Below the pieces are notes generated by a model. That model was not told the origin of the DNA. It saw only the letters and a program-made list of their open reading frames with translations, and did not search any database. Source: Methanobacteriota archaeon (GTDB taxonomy: Archaea; Halobacteriota; Methanosarcinia; Methanosarcinales; Methanosarcinaceae). From it: a stretch of 64,000 nt of DNA. This document shows, piece after piece, positions 1 to 9,570 of the stretch (position 1 is the first letter of the stretch; each line of letters starts with the position of its first letter). A program made the translations under genes and the position numbers. The DNA lies in the NCBI GenBank assembly GCA_023399215.1, contig JAEWQJ010000058.1:1-64000 (forward strand), read 5' to 3'.

Positions 1-2
1 AA

Positions 3-2336
3 TTAAAAGAAATAAACGAAAAATTAGAAAAAATTCAAGAAGAAGCAAATGAATATGCAAAATTTTATAATGATATTGTCAATGAAATAGATGAATTTTT
101 AGATCAATTAAATAAAAAAGTAATCAACTTGAAGGAAATTATATGTGAATTGGAAGCAAAAACAGATGAGGAAGATGAGGAAGACCACAGTAAAATAAAA
201 AAGAACGTTAATTCAAAATTACCCAAAGAGTTAAACGAATTAATGGAATTAGAAAATAAAGTTCTTTGTGATTTAGTACCGAAACTTCAGGAAAAAAAGA
301 AATGTTCTGAACGAAACGATGACGATTTTTGGGAGACCATCAAAAAACTGGAAGAGTCAGTTAAAAAAGAAAATGAATATAAAGACAAAGAAAATGACTT
401 ATTTGAAAAGTTAAAACAATATATATTTGATGAAGAAAAGTTAAAACAATATATATTTGATGAAGAATATTATAATCTGGTTTTCAATCTTTCACGAATT
501 TTGGATAGTCAGATAACTAATTTAAAAAATATTACTCAAGTATTGAGTGACACTAAAAAAGAAGCAAAACTATCCTGTGGAATTTATGAAGAAATATACA
601 TACTATTAGGTAAGTTAAAACTCTCAGATATTTTGGAGATAACACATAGTAATAACTTAAAAGAAACATTAAAAGCTAAATACGAGCTTTCAAACAAAAT
701 TAAAACTACTTTGGAAGAAAACACTAAAGAGATTAATGAAGTACTAAAAAGAACGGGAGAAATAGATGATGGGGGAGAAACATATGATGATCTTGATACG
801 ATCCGAAAACTCGTACAAAAACAAAAGATTTTCCAACATAAACTACCAACAAATCCGATGAAAATAAAGTGTTATGAACTATTCTGTGAAGAGACATCTC
901 GCATATTAGAAAATCTAAAAAGATTTAAAAAACACCGAAATATTACTGATGAAATTATCCAAGTATTAGAAAATTTTGAATTAGGTACAGATTCTTCGGA
1001 ACACAGTGTGGAAATTTATAAAAAATTAGAGAATCTTAGTTATGATGAGATAGATTATTTATTAAAATATTTAAGGACTATTAGACCTATTATATTGGAA
1101 AATATTAAGGATATTAAGGACAAAGTGAAAATAGTTAGAGATATTTGTGATGTTAACTCATCGGAAAAAATTCATTGGCCCGTATGTCCCGAACAGATTA
1201 ATAAAAAGATATATGATCTCACTTTGAATCTATTTTTCGATTTCAAGAGAAAAGAGCGTATAGGGTATGACGAGATTTCGAATGAAATCTCTATGTATAT
1301 GAACCAGATAAGTAAATTACTCAATCTTGATGCGGACATGACGAGGTCCTATAAAGACATTTTGGAAGGAGCTCGAAAACATGAGGAGCTTTTGCTTTGT
1401 GGATTAGATGATTATAGAGATCATTTTGTACACCAATTTCATGTTTTTATCAGTGGATACATAATCATAAATGAACTGGGCTTTGATGTTTTTGTACCAA
1501 AAATGAAAAAAAATAGGGAATATGTATTAGGTAAACAGAAAGATTCTTATGAACTTTCTAAAAGCGATATTCTCAGAATATGGTTCTTGACAGCATCATA
1601 TCATGATTATGCTTATATATTGGAAAAAATTGAAGTGGAATTGGAATCATTTTTTAAAGAGTTCTTAGGCTATTCTTTTAAAATTGAATTTGATTGGAAG
1701 AGTTTGTTAACAACAAACACTGAATTTACTAACTATTTGATTAATTTTGTTAAATTTTTTGACAGCGAGATAGGAACAAAACAAGACGTAATACGTAGGC
1801 AGGACATACTACGTAGGAATTATTTAGATTCAATTATAACTAAACATGATCACGGAGTCTTAAGTGCGCTTTTACTTACTAACTATACTGAAGGTTTAAA
1901 AGAGAAAAGATATTATGAGTATATGTGTGCGGCTCTTGCAATTTCATTGCATAATGAACCAATGTTTAAAAACTTTACAGAAAAAAATAAAATATGGTTT
2001 GAATCTTTTCCAATAGCTTTCTTGCTAGCTTATTGTGATACAGCCCAAACGTTTGGTAGGTTGGAAGGAAAAGAACATGTAGAATCATCCAAATATCCAA
2101 TAAAATTTTCTGGTATTAGAGTAGAAAAGAATAAAAATAAATCTATGCAAAAACCAAGAATAGTGTATAAACTTGAATATTTATGTGAACAGCTAAACAA
2201 AAATCCAACAGAGGACAAGATTAAAATATGGGCTAAAAATGTGAATAATGTTTTTCAATCAGGAGACTGTCACTTTGAAATAGAATACTATAAAAAAGGT
2301 GGGAAAGATTTAATCTGCACTCTTCCTTTTTATTGA
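3..2336 (+). CDS. Coiled-coil protein with C-terminal HD-like domain (5' end outside window)
   Basis: The frame is open from base 3, so the true start lies upstream of the window; 777 codons are visible. A TTG at 129 could serve as a start, but the residues before it (Lys/Glu/Leu-rich) continue the same coiled coil, so I treat the gene as 5'-partial. The first ~400 visible residues are heptad-like and charged. The last third carries DHFVHQFH (about codon 472), SYHDYAY, KHDHG, SLHNE and YCDTAQ, the order of metal ligands in HD phosphohydrolases. That suggests a metal-dependent phosphohydrolase or nuclease behind a long coiled coil, but I do not recognise the family. Strong A/T bias and neighbouring accessory genes suggest horizontal transfer. 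Function unknown; a defence role is only a guess. Confidence 0.75.
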   Translation, partial: LKEINEKLEKIQEEANEYAKFYNDIVNEIDEFLDQLNKKVINLKEIICELEAKTDEEDEEDHSKIKKNVNSKLPKELNELMELENKVLCDLVPKLQEKKKCSERNDDDFWETIKKLEESVKKENEYKDKENDLFEKLKQYIFDEEKLKQYIFDEEYYNLVFNLSRILDSQITNLKNITQVLSDTKKEAKLSCGIYEEIYILLGKLKLSDILEITHSNNLKETLKAKYELSNKIKTTLEENTKEINEVLKRTGEIDDGGETYDDLDTIRKLVQKQKIFQHKLPTNPMKIKCYELFCEETSRILENLKRFKKHRNITDEIIQVLENFELGTDSSEHSVEIYKKLENLSYDEIDYLLKYLRTIRPIILENIKDIKDKVKIVRDICDVNSSEKIHWPVCPEQINKKIYDLTLNLFFDFKRKERIGYDEISNEISMYMNQISKLLNLDADMTRSYKDILEGARKHEELLLCGLDDYRDHFVHQFHVFISGYIIINELGFDVFVPKMKKNREYVLGKQKDSYELSKSDILRIWFLTASYHDYAYILEKIEVELESFFKEFLGYSFKIEFDWKSLLTTNTEFTNYLINFVKFFDSEIGTKQDVIRRQDILRRNYLDSIITKHDHGVLSALLLTNYTEGLKEKRYYEYMCAALAISLHNEPMFKNFTEKNKIWFESFPIAFLLAYCDTAQTFGRLEGKEHVESSKYPIKFSGIRVEKNKNKSMQKPRIVYKLEYLCEQLNKNPTEDKIKIWAKNVNNVFQSGDCHFEIEYYKKGGKDLICTLPFY
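408..467 (+). repeat. Perfect 30-bp tandem duplication inside the coiled-coil gene
   Basis: Two identical 30-bp units in frame encode KLKQYIFDEE twice. The units have no mismatches, so the duplication is recent. Confidence 0.9.
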
Positions 2337-2632
2337 AGAACGATGAATAGTGAAATAATAAAAATAATTAACATCGTTAGGTATATAACTATAAACAATA
2401 AATAAATTCGTAGGAAGTTGTTTGATTAATAGTGAAATACTCAAATTAAACATTTATTTTTTTTGTTTTATAAAAGAGGTATTTAAAAAATATTGCATAT
2501 ACTTTTATTTTATAATATTCTTCAGTGAGAGGCAATAAAAACTGACTATCAGTTCTAAAAGTTGAAAAACAAACAGGTTTTGCAAGAAAATTCAATTATA
2601 TACAATTACAGATATAGTTAAATATATAATTA

Positions 2633-2841
2633 AATCAAAGTTGCGCTGGCGCACCCCGCTGCAAGCAACGGGGTATGTCCGCGCCACCGCGCGAAATTCC
2701 GTTAAAGGAGATAATAACCCTAAACAATTTAGTTTTGAGCAGAAGTTGACAACCGAAAAATGGAATTGATAAATTATAGAATCATCAACGGTTACTGGGG
2801 GAAGTTTCCATCCCCGCAGCAAGCTAGCGGGGTATTCGAAT
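2633..2841 (-). mobile_element. IS200/IS605-like relic, copy A of a dispersed ~205-bp repeat
   Basis: On the minus strand this segment matches 22024-22228, and its 5' part matches 19084-19169. It contains two GC-rich hairpins in otherwise AT-rich DNA: CCCCG...CGGGG near 2657-2677 and CCCCGC...GCGGGG near 2811-2832. Both are followed by TAT. Subterminal hairpins of this kind are typical of IS200/IS605 ends, and a short minus-strand frame here may be the tail of a TnpB-like protein. No transposase gene is present. The remaining bases between 2337 and 2926 are AT-rich with nothing I recognise. Confidence 0.5.
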
Positions 2842-2926
2842 GAAATAAGTGTTGAAGTCATCTTCTTAATCAGTATTTCATAAATTCAAAGGAGAAATTT
2901 TCATTAATTATATATATCCATCTGAT

Positions 2927-4372
2927 ATGTTTGAGTTATCAAAAGAGACAATAGAAAAGAATCTAAAAACTTTTCTGTGTGATGATTCACAAATAGCTTC
3001 ATACTCAAAAATCATCTCATCGCCAAACTTCAACCCGGAGTCTTTTACTATAGGAGATCGAATATTAAAACCGCATTATTTAAACGAAAGTGAAGCAAAT
3101 TTTGATAAATGGTGTGATGAACTTATTTTTGATCAACTTAATCGAATTTCATCAGAAGGGCAGATTAAATTCTGCGACATAAAAGAAACTAAAAATATAA
3201 TCCGTAAAAATCTTCAATTGCTGTTAAACTATGAGGAAAAAGGTGTAAAAGTTCAAGATAAAATCTGGAATCAAGAGTTTGTTGATGTACTACGCCACGT
3301 AATTGGATATTCCTTAGATGGGGACCCAAGCAAAATATATCACACTCACAAAACATTTAATGACCTGGCAAAAGAAATAATTCCTCTTGTAATTTCTGAA
3401 ATTGAGAAAGAAAAATTTGATTTATCAACTATACTTAAGTTGAGTATAATAAGTGGGATGTCAGGTTTGGATCTAAAAGGAACAAGTGCGGCTTCTTCTC
3501 TTTATTCAAATAATGGAATTCAGATGGAACCTTATTTTCATCTTACTGTTCAGGAGTCTGCTCAAATTTATATCAGAGAACTAAAGAGTAGATTAAACTG
3601 TCCAACCCCTGTATTTTATTGGGAAAAATTTCTTAGTGAAGTTGAGGGAAATAATAAACTAAAAATAGTTTGGTTCACTGATGATTATATAGAAAGCTTT
3701 TTTGATTTATTTTTTATTAGTAAATTTCTCGATAAGTACCCAAATGTTGAATTAACTGTTATACCTAAAAAAGGGAATTACGGTAATGATGTATCGTGGT
3801 CCGACGTAGTTGATTTATTAAATTTGGATATATTTGACAATCTTAATATGCATAAAAAGAGTGGGAGATTTTCTATTTGCAAACTGGGGCCTAGAATGGG
3901 GACTATAAACCTCAGAAAGCTATCAAATGAAGTTATATACCTTATAGAAGATTCTGATTTAGTTGTAGTAAAAGGCTGTAGATCTCATGAAATGATTCAG
4001 GGTGGATTAAACAAGCCATGTTTTTCGATGTTTATTGTAAGTAGAGAGTTTAGTGAAAGGACTACGGGTTTTGATGCCAAAGAATCACCTCTATTATTAA
4101 TTTATCTCTCGCCGGGAGAGTATGCTTTCTATGGTTTTAAAAGTATAGACTTAAGTGAAAAGGGATCATCTAATAATAGAAACACACATTATTGTAAATC
4201 AACTTTAAAGGATCATGAAAGAAGAAAAAAGATTACTGATTCTGGACAACTGGTTATGGAGCTGCAAAATCTTCTAGACAATTTACTAAAAGAAAAATAT
4301 TCACCTGAGTTACAAGAAATCAATTTAATGTTGCATCAACTCTCAAGGAGTAAATTAGATTGTGATAATTAA
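2927..4372 (+). CDS. DUF89/ARMT1-like putative metal-dependent phosphatase
   Basis: 481 residues. The C-terminal half resembles the DUF89 (damage-control phosphatase) fold: KIVWFTDDYIESFFDL (about residue 246) occupies the place of the family's metal-binding D-N segment, followed by a VSWSDV segment and DLVVVKGCRSHE (about 343), like the DLVIAKGQxNxE motif. The Asn of the DN pair is Asp here, so activity is uncertain. The N-terminal ~230 residues are helical and divergent. DUF89 enzymes hydrolyse sugar phosphates or phospho-metabolites in the cytosol. The next gene is a sugar-phosphate isomerase relic, which fits a phosphosugar substrate. ATG start taken at 2927; no strong ribosome-binding site is visible. 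Confidence 0.55.
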   Translation: MFELSKETIEKNLKTFLCDDSQIASYSKIISSPNFNPESFTIGDRILKPHYLNESEANFDKWCDELIFDQLNRISSEGQIKFCDIKETKNIIRKNLQLLLNYEEKGVKVQDKIWNQEFVDVLRHVIGYSLDGDPSKIYHTHKTFNDLAKEIIPLVISEIEKEKFDLSTILKLSIISGMSGLDLKGTSAASSLYSNNGIQMEPYFHLTVQESAQIYIRELKSRLNCPTPVFYWEKFLSEVEGNNKLKIVWFTDDYIESFFDLFFISKFLDKYPNVELTVIPKKGNYGNDVSWSDVVDLLNLDIFDNLNMHKKSGRFSICKLGPRMGTINLRKLSNEVIYLIEDSDLVVVKGCRSHEMIQGGLNKPCFSMFIVSREFSERTTGFDAKESPLLLIYLSPGEYAFYGFKSIDLSEKGSSNNRNTHYCKSTLKDHERRKKITDSGQLVMELQNLLDNLLKEKYSPELQEINLMLHQLSRSKLDCDN

Positions 4373-4517
4373 CGTTAAACAAGACAATATAATTGCTAAT
4401 TATTCACTTAGTAGAAATATTGGTGCTTATTGAAGTATCTTATTAATTCAATCGCTATAAAAGAACATATTATATTATGTGAATATAAAAACTTAATACT
4501 GGTTTGGAGATTAATAT

Positions 4518-5639
4518 ATGCCTGAACAAGAGATAAACCTCGATGATAATATAAAAATCAAAAATCTAGATAAATCAGGTATGTACTCTAATCTCCGTTC
4601 GATAGCAAAGGATACTTTAGAATCTTACGATAAAGCAAAAAAAGATTTAAAAATTCAAAGTAATAGTGTAAATAATATTATTGGTGCAGGGATGGGAGGA
4701 GCTGGTATGCCCCTCATATCATTGCAGAATCTGCTTAAAGATGAACTTACTTTTCCTTATGTAGTTTCTCAAGATTATATCTTGCCTGAGTTTGCGAATT
4801 TTAACACCGTATTGATAGCAATAAGTCAATCGGGAAAATCTGAAGAAATCATTAGTCAATATTACCAGGCTAGGAAAAAAGACTTAAAAATAGTTGTTAT
4901 AGGGATGGGAGGTAAATTAATTGAAATGGCAATAATAGACGGCTTTCCATATTTTATCTACTCAAGTAATGTTCCTGCTCGTGCATCATTTGTATTTATA
5001 TTTGGTTCAGCCTTAGCTTTTTTAGAAAATATCGGTGCCATTAGTGACGATAAGAGAGAAGCACTGTTAGAATCAGTTGACGTAATAAATAAGTTGAATA
5101 AAAATATAGAACAAAATGTACCTATTAAGGATAATAAAGCAAAAAGGATTGCTTTATCTTTAAAAAATTATATTCCTGTATTATATGTTGAACCTCCATT
5201 CAGTTCCTTAGGATCTCGTTTTGCAAAGATGCTTAATGAAAATGCAGGAATGTTTGCTCTTTATAATCAGTTTCCAGAACTTAGGCATAATGAAATAATG
5301 AGTTGAGCTCTAGTAAGTAGCTATAAATCAAAATTTATTCCCATTTTGCTAAGGGATGACAAAGAATACTCAAAAATGGAAGACGAAATTAATAAAATTA
5401 AAGAGTTAATAGATATTACCTCTCATGTTAGTGAGATTAGAGCTGAAGGAAAATCAAAGATTGCCAGATTTTTTTATCTGTTGCATTATACTGATATGAT
5501 TTCATATTATTCAGCTATTTTAATTAACAAGGATCCGAGCAATACTCGATACATAGAACAGTTAAAAAAAGAATTGAGAACTTTAGGGTATCTCAAAGCC
5601 GTGCTTGAACGACATTTGGATAAAGAGTTCAAATATTAA
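4518..5639 (+). pseudogene. Phosphoglucose/phosphomannose isomerase (SIS domain), interrupted by one in-frame TGA
   Basis: Residues 1-262 show the SIS fold of the bifunctional PGI/PMI family: GAGMGGAGMP, ISQSGKSEE, the family ARAS segment and PELRHNE with the active-site His. The frame then meets TGA at 5304-5306 and continues without a shift to TAA at 5637-5639. The downstream 110 codons are the missing C-terminus (ILLRDD, IRAEGKSKIARFF, TRYIEQLKKEL). The stop sits just after HNEI, where the family usually has Trp or Tyr, so TGG to TGA is the simplest event. There is no frameshift and no other damage, so it is either a fresh nonsense mutation, a sequencing error or a readthrough case. Would be ~373 residues if whole. 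Converts glucose-6-P and mannose-6-P to fructose-6-P. Confidence 0.75.
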
Positions 5640-6087
5640 TAGTGTCCTTCTAAATAAGACATATGATATCATTTTCACTCATATAAAGTTCAATCCTAAA
5701 AGAGAGAAAAAAAATGGTTCTTCGTTGTTTTGTGTGGATATTTTGAGGAATCTATAAAAATCACTAATTTTTCATCCAAACCTCATTAAAGAATAAAAAG
5801 TAGAAATACGCCTAAAAAGTCAAAGATGTCGCAAAGCGAATATTAAGCAACTTCTAACAAGATATACTGGAGTTTTTTTTATATTTTCAAGGGAATTTCT
5901 AACTCTAATCATTTCAAATTATTATGAAATAAGTAGATATTTATAATTTTAGATATTATTACTTTAAGACTATATTGTTTTATTAAATCAGTTATAATTT
6001 CTAATTGTTTTTCCTGAAAGTAAATAAGGGAAAGAAAGATTTGTCAAAAGACATTTCAAGAAAAAGAAAAAAGGAGTCATTCTCAAT
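5640..6087. other. Non-coding AT-rich stretch
   Basis: I see no gene, RNA or clear repeat. It marks the change from the AT-rich accessory block to normal Methanosarcina composition. A ribosome-binding site (AGGAG, 6071-6075) for the next gene ends it. Confidence 0.5.
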
Positions 6088-8022
6088 ATGCATTACAGTC
6101 TTGGGATTGATGCTGGAGGTACTTATACCGATGCAGCGCTGGTAAGGGATTCGGATGGAGAGATTCTAGACTCAAATAAAGCACTTACTACCTATCCCGA
6201 CCCCTTTGAAGGCATTAAAAACGTAATTGATGGGCTCAATCCTGAATATTTAGAAAACATAAAGCTGGTCTCGGTCTCAACGACCCTTTCCACCAATACC
6301 ATCCTTGAAGGCACAGGTTTTCCTGTAGCCCTTATCCTTATAGGTGACCATCCGGTTGATAAAGAGTTACCGGCCGAACATGTGCTTTTTGCTGCCGGTG
6401 GGCATAACCATAATGGAGAAGAGGTCGCTGCCCTTGACCTTGAGGCTATAGAGGAATTTGCTTTGCAGGTCAAGGATAAGGTTTCAGCTTTTGCGATCTC
6501 TTCTTACTTCAGCACAAGAAATCCTGAACACGAAATCAGAACCAGAGACCTGATTCTTGAACTTACTGGTCTGCCTGCGGTTTGCGGGCATGAGCTTTCC
6601 CAGGAACTGGGAGCTTACGAAAGGGCGGTAACGGCTTTTCTCAATGCCCAGCTCATTCCTATAACAAGACAGTTCGTGAAGTCCGTTATTTCAGAGATCA
6701 CGAAACGCGGGATTAACGCACGGCTTCTTATGCTTAAATGCGATGGTTCGGTAGTGGGGATAAGAGATGCTCTGAAAAAACCTATTGAAACTATCTTTTC
6801 AGGCCCTGCAGCAAGTCTTGTAGGAGCATCCCATCTTTCAGGGCTCAAGACCTGTGAGGTTGTGGACGTAGGAGGCACGAGCACGGACATCTCCTCAATC
6901 TGTATGGGTGTTCCCGACCTTAGCGATGAAGGAGCAATCGTCGGAGGCTGGAAGACCCGCGTTCGAGCAATCAGAATGGAGACAACAGCTACAGGAGGGG
7001 ATAGCCATATCTGGACCGTTAACAAGGAACTCTTCCTTGGGCCCAGGCGAGTCATCCCCCTGGCAGTAGCTGCAGTAAAATACCCGAGCTTTTTGAATAA
7101 CCTCAAAAGAACGCCCGTGCCTTTCAGAGAAGATCTGGGAGAGAACATCCAGCCCACAAAATTTTTTGTAAGATCTGGTTATCAGGCCGGAGAATTAAGC
7201 AGGACTGAAGCTGAGGTAATGAAGGTCATTGGGGAAGAACCCGTTTCGATACCTGAAATCAATGTTCTTCTCCAAAAAGACGTCTATCCTCAGACGTTAG
7301 ATTCCCTTATCAGAAAACGCCTCGTGCAGGCAATCGGTTTCACTCCTACTGACGCTCTGCATGTGCTTGGGGAATACACTGAATGGAATATTGAAGCTTC
7401 ACAAATAGGTGCAGAAAAGCTTGCGAGACTCATGCATATGACCCCAGGAGAGTTCTGTACTACCGTAAAAAAGCGGGTTGCAAGGAGCATGGCACTTCAT
7501 CTGCTGTCTTATATCCTGTCAGACGTTCCATATGAATCCATTGAGAAGATCCTGGACGGAAACTATCCTGCTAAATTCAAGCTGGACGTTCCAGTTGTAC
7601 TGCTTGGAGGACCTGTCCGGGCATATAGGGAAGAGCTAAAGGAAATCATTGATGCAGAAATCATCGTTCCCCAACACGCTGAGGTAGGAAACGCAGTCGG
7701 AGCTCTTGTGGGAAAAGGTATCAAAAGAGTTGAAATCCTGATACGGCCAGCAAGCCTCATGTCCCCAGATAAGGATTTCCTTGTCTTTGCCCCGGGAAGC
7801 AGGCTTAAATTTGATACGTATTCGGAAGCCCTTAATACTGCAACCGAACTTGGGAAAAAGCTTGCTATGGATTACATGCGAGACTGCGGCCTTAGCGGAA
7901 GCCAGATTGAAATTTCAGTTGAGAAAAAGACGATTTCACCTGATGGCTGGAATCATCCACCTATGGAGACAAATCTGCTGGTAATGGGAATAGGAATACG
8001 TGGACACATGTTTGAGGGATAA
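6088..8022 (+). CDS. Hydantoinase/oxoprolinase family ATPase (HyuA-like)
   Basis: 644 residues. The N-terminus has the ASKHA phosphate loop GIDAGGTYTDAAL, and DVGGTSTDIS near residue 263 is the second nucleotide-binding motif. This is the hydantoinase A/oxoprolinase architecture, a family that couples ATP hydrolysis to opening of lactam rings (5-oxoproline, hydantoins), or carboxylates ketones. No HyuB partner lies beside it, so the substrate is unknown. Close to full length for the single-subunit archaeal members. ATG start with AGGAG about 12 nt upstream. It stands alone; the next gene follows after about 95 nt in the same direction. Confidence 0.85.
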   Translation: MHYSLGIDAGGTYTDAALVRDSDGEILDSNKALTTYPDPFEGIKNVIDGLNPEYLENIKLVSVSTTLSTNTILEGTGFPVALILIGDHPVDKELPAEHVLFAAGGHNHNGEEVAALDLEAIEEFALQVKDKVSAFAISSYFSTRNPEHEIRTRDLILELTGLPAVCGHELSQELGAYERAVTAFLNAQLIPITRQFVKSVISEITKRGINARLLMLKCDGSVVGIRDALKKPIETIFSGPAASLVGASHLSGLKTCEVVDVGGTSTDISSICMGVPDLSDEGAIVGGWKTRVRAIRMETTATGGDSHIWTVNKELFLGPRRVIPLAVAAVKYPSFLNNLKRTPVPFREDLGENIQPTKFFVRSGYQAGELSRTEAEVMKVIGEEPVSIPEINVLLQKDVYPQTLDSLIRKRLVQAIGFTPTDALHVLGEYTEWNIEASQIGAEKLARLMHMTPGEFCTTVKKRVARSMALHLLSYILSDVPYESIEKILDGNYPAKFKLDVPVVLLGGPVRAYREELKEIIDAEIIVPQHAEVGNAVGALVGKGIKRVEILIRPASLMSPDKDFLVFAPGSRLKFDTYSEALNTATELGKKLAMDYMRDCGLSGSQIEISVEKKTISPDGWNHPPMETNLLVMGIGIRGHMFEG

Positions 8023-8118
8023 AATAGAAGAATCTAAAGGGGAAACAAATAGAAAAATTATAAGAATAAAGAGAAAAAAGCCAAAAATAGAGTGAATGAA
8101 GCGAGAAGAGGGGAAAAT

Positions 8119-8820
8119 ATGAGAATTCTGCTGATTGCCGACATCCATGCAAATTATGAAGCTTTAGAGACTGTTCTGGAAATTCCTCATGATAGAGCTA
8201 TCTGTCTCGGAGATATTGTTGACTATGGACCTGATCCGGACAAATGTATTGACATTCTGCGCATGAAAGAAATTCCTGTAATAAGAGGAAACCATGATAA
8301 TGCAGTTGCTTTCAAGGTAGACTGCCAGTGTGGGTACAAATATAAGCACCTCTCAATTGCGACCAGGGAATACACCTGGGAAATCCTTGATCAATTCGGA
8401 ATAGAATACCTTCAGAACCTCCCCCTCTTGATTAGAGAAGAAATCGATGGAAAAAGAATTTATCTGACCCATGCAAGCCCTCGCTCTATGTTCGAATACA
8501 TAAAACCCGAAACCACGGACGAAGAGATCCAGAATATGATTAACGAAGCAGTGGAGCCCGTGGAAGCAGAATTTCTTGTTGTCGGGCACTCTCATATTCC
8601 CATGAACAGGAAACTCGGAAACCTGACAATAATAAACCCGGGTTCAGTCGGACAGCCAAGGGACGGAAATCCTCGGGCAAGCTGCGCTGTTTTTGACACC
8701 GAAAACGGAAAAGTAGAGCACCTGCGCCTCGATTACGATATCGATTCGGTCTGCTCAAAAATTAGGGAACGAATGCCTCACGCAGAGGAATTGATAGCTA
8801 TTCTCAGGCGAGGATACTGA
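8119..8820 (+). CDS. Calcineurin-like metallophosphoesterase
   Basis: 233 residues. Metal-binding motifs of the family are in order: ADIHAN, GDIVDYGPDP, GNHDN, THASPR and VGHSHIP. These ligate two metal ions for phosphoester hydrolysis. The length and the GDIVDYGP segment resemble the YfcE/PrpE-like group of small cytosolic phosphodiesterases. I chose the ATG at 8119 rather than a GTG at 8092 because a purine-rich GAGGGG sits 6-8 nt before it and homologues begin MRIL. The physiological substrate cannot be read from the sequence. Confidence 0.85.
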   Translation: MRILLIADIHANYEALETVLEIPHDRAICLGDIVDYGPDPDKCIDILRMKEIPVIRGNHDNAVAFKVDCQCGYKYKHLSIATREYTWEILDQFGIEYLQNLPLLIREEIDGKRIYLTHASPRSMFEYIKPETTDEEIQNMINEAVEPVEAEFLVVGHSHIPMNRKLGNLTIINPGSVGQPRDGNPRASCAVFDTENGKVEHLRLDYDIDSVCSKIRERMPHAEELIAILRRGY

Positions 8821-8860
8821 TATTAAAAAAGGAATTTAAAGTAATGCTGGGAAGTTGAAC

Positions 8861-9274
8861 TCAGGCTTCTTTTATAGCTCTGACAATTTTTTCCACATAT
8901 TCGGGCTTCACATCCGAAGGTCTTGTTTTCTCGACCCCGAGTTCCGTAACCATCAGATATACATCAGCTTTCATTCCAGCTTCATCGAGCTTTTTTGTGG
9001 CACAGCGGTCTGAACAACCGTCCAGGGCAAGAATCTTAAAGCCATCTGATACTGCGTCTTCAACTGCATCAACTCCTTTGTGAGCAGCTGCGGCCCTGTA
9101 AAGGTCAGGCCTTCTGAAAGCAAGAGCTGAAGCTGCCTGCATTGTAAGTTTTCCGGTGTTAGAAAGGCCAGAGCAGGCAAAAATAAGGGTACTTTTCCTT
9201 TTTCCGGAAGTCTTTTTCGTTTCATCTGCCTTGCCGGGTAAAGAGTTTATAGATTCCGTTCCTGCTGATTCCAT
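8861..9274 (-). CDS. DGC-domain putative zinc-binding protein
   Basis: 137 residues. It has the features of the DGC family: ACSGLSNTGKLT near residue 33, the name-giving DGC followed by SDRCATKKL, and the conserved ALDGC context. The four cysteines probably bind a metal. The first ~25 residues are charged and not part of the domain. The family is common in methanogens and anaerobes, often near electron-transfer genes, and has no proven reaction. It is convergent with the metallophosphoesterase gene, with about 40 nt between their ends. Upstream are degenerate repeats that probably contain its promoter. Confidence 0.75.
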   Translation of the reverse strand: MESAGTESINSLPGKADETKKTSGKRKSTLIFACSGLSNTGKLTMQAASALAFRRPDLYRAAAAHKGVDAVEDAVSDGFKILALDGCSDRCATKKLDEAGMKADVYLMVTELGVEKTRPSDVKPEYVEKIVRAIKEA

Positions 9275-9277
9275 GGA

Positions 9278-9400
9278 TATTACAACCTTTAATGAGAAAG
9301 TTACACATTAGTAAGAAATACAATTTTAATGAGTAATACAATCTTTAATGAGCAATACAACCTTTAATGAAAACTTGTTTCACAGCATTTAATGAGAAGT
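9278..9400. repeat. Degenerate tandem repeat upstream of the DGC gene
   Basis: Four to five diverged copies of an 18-20 bp unit (like AATACAACCTTTAATGAG) lie between the two minus-strand genes. The rest of 9275-9570 is AT-rich with no gene; three GCCAAAAA-type repeats occur around 9495-9530. Confidence 0.6.
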
Positions 9401-9570
9401 TGTTTCAAAAATAATTGAAATAGAAACCGCGAGAAAGGTAATATAATTTCCGATATTACTGCCAGCTAATAAGGCTCAATTTGCCGGCCTCAAAAACGCC
9501 AAAAAATGCCAAAAAATCCAAAAATATGCCAATAAAACTTATCACGCTAAAAAATAAGGGAGTAGTAAAA

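Noticed and set aside
2592..2861. 89-codon minus-strand frame within the repeat
   Set aside because: The frame is a by-product of the IS-like relic; no start signal and at most a degraded TnpB tail.
5304..5306. TGA as selenocysteine
   Set aside because: The family has Trp or Tyr there, Methanosarcina are not known to use selenocysteine, and no SECIS-like element is apparent.
6615..7157. 180-codon frame opposite the hydantoinase-like gene
   Set aside because: Shadow of the plus-strand coding pattern; no independent evidence.
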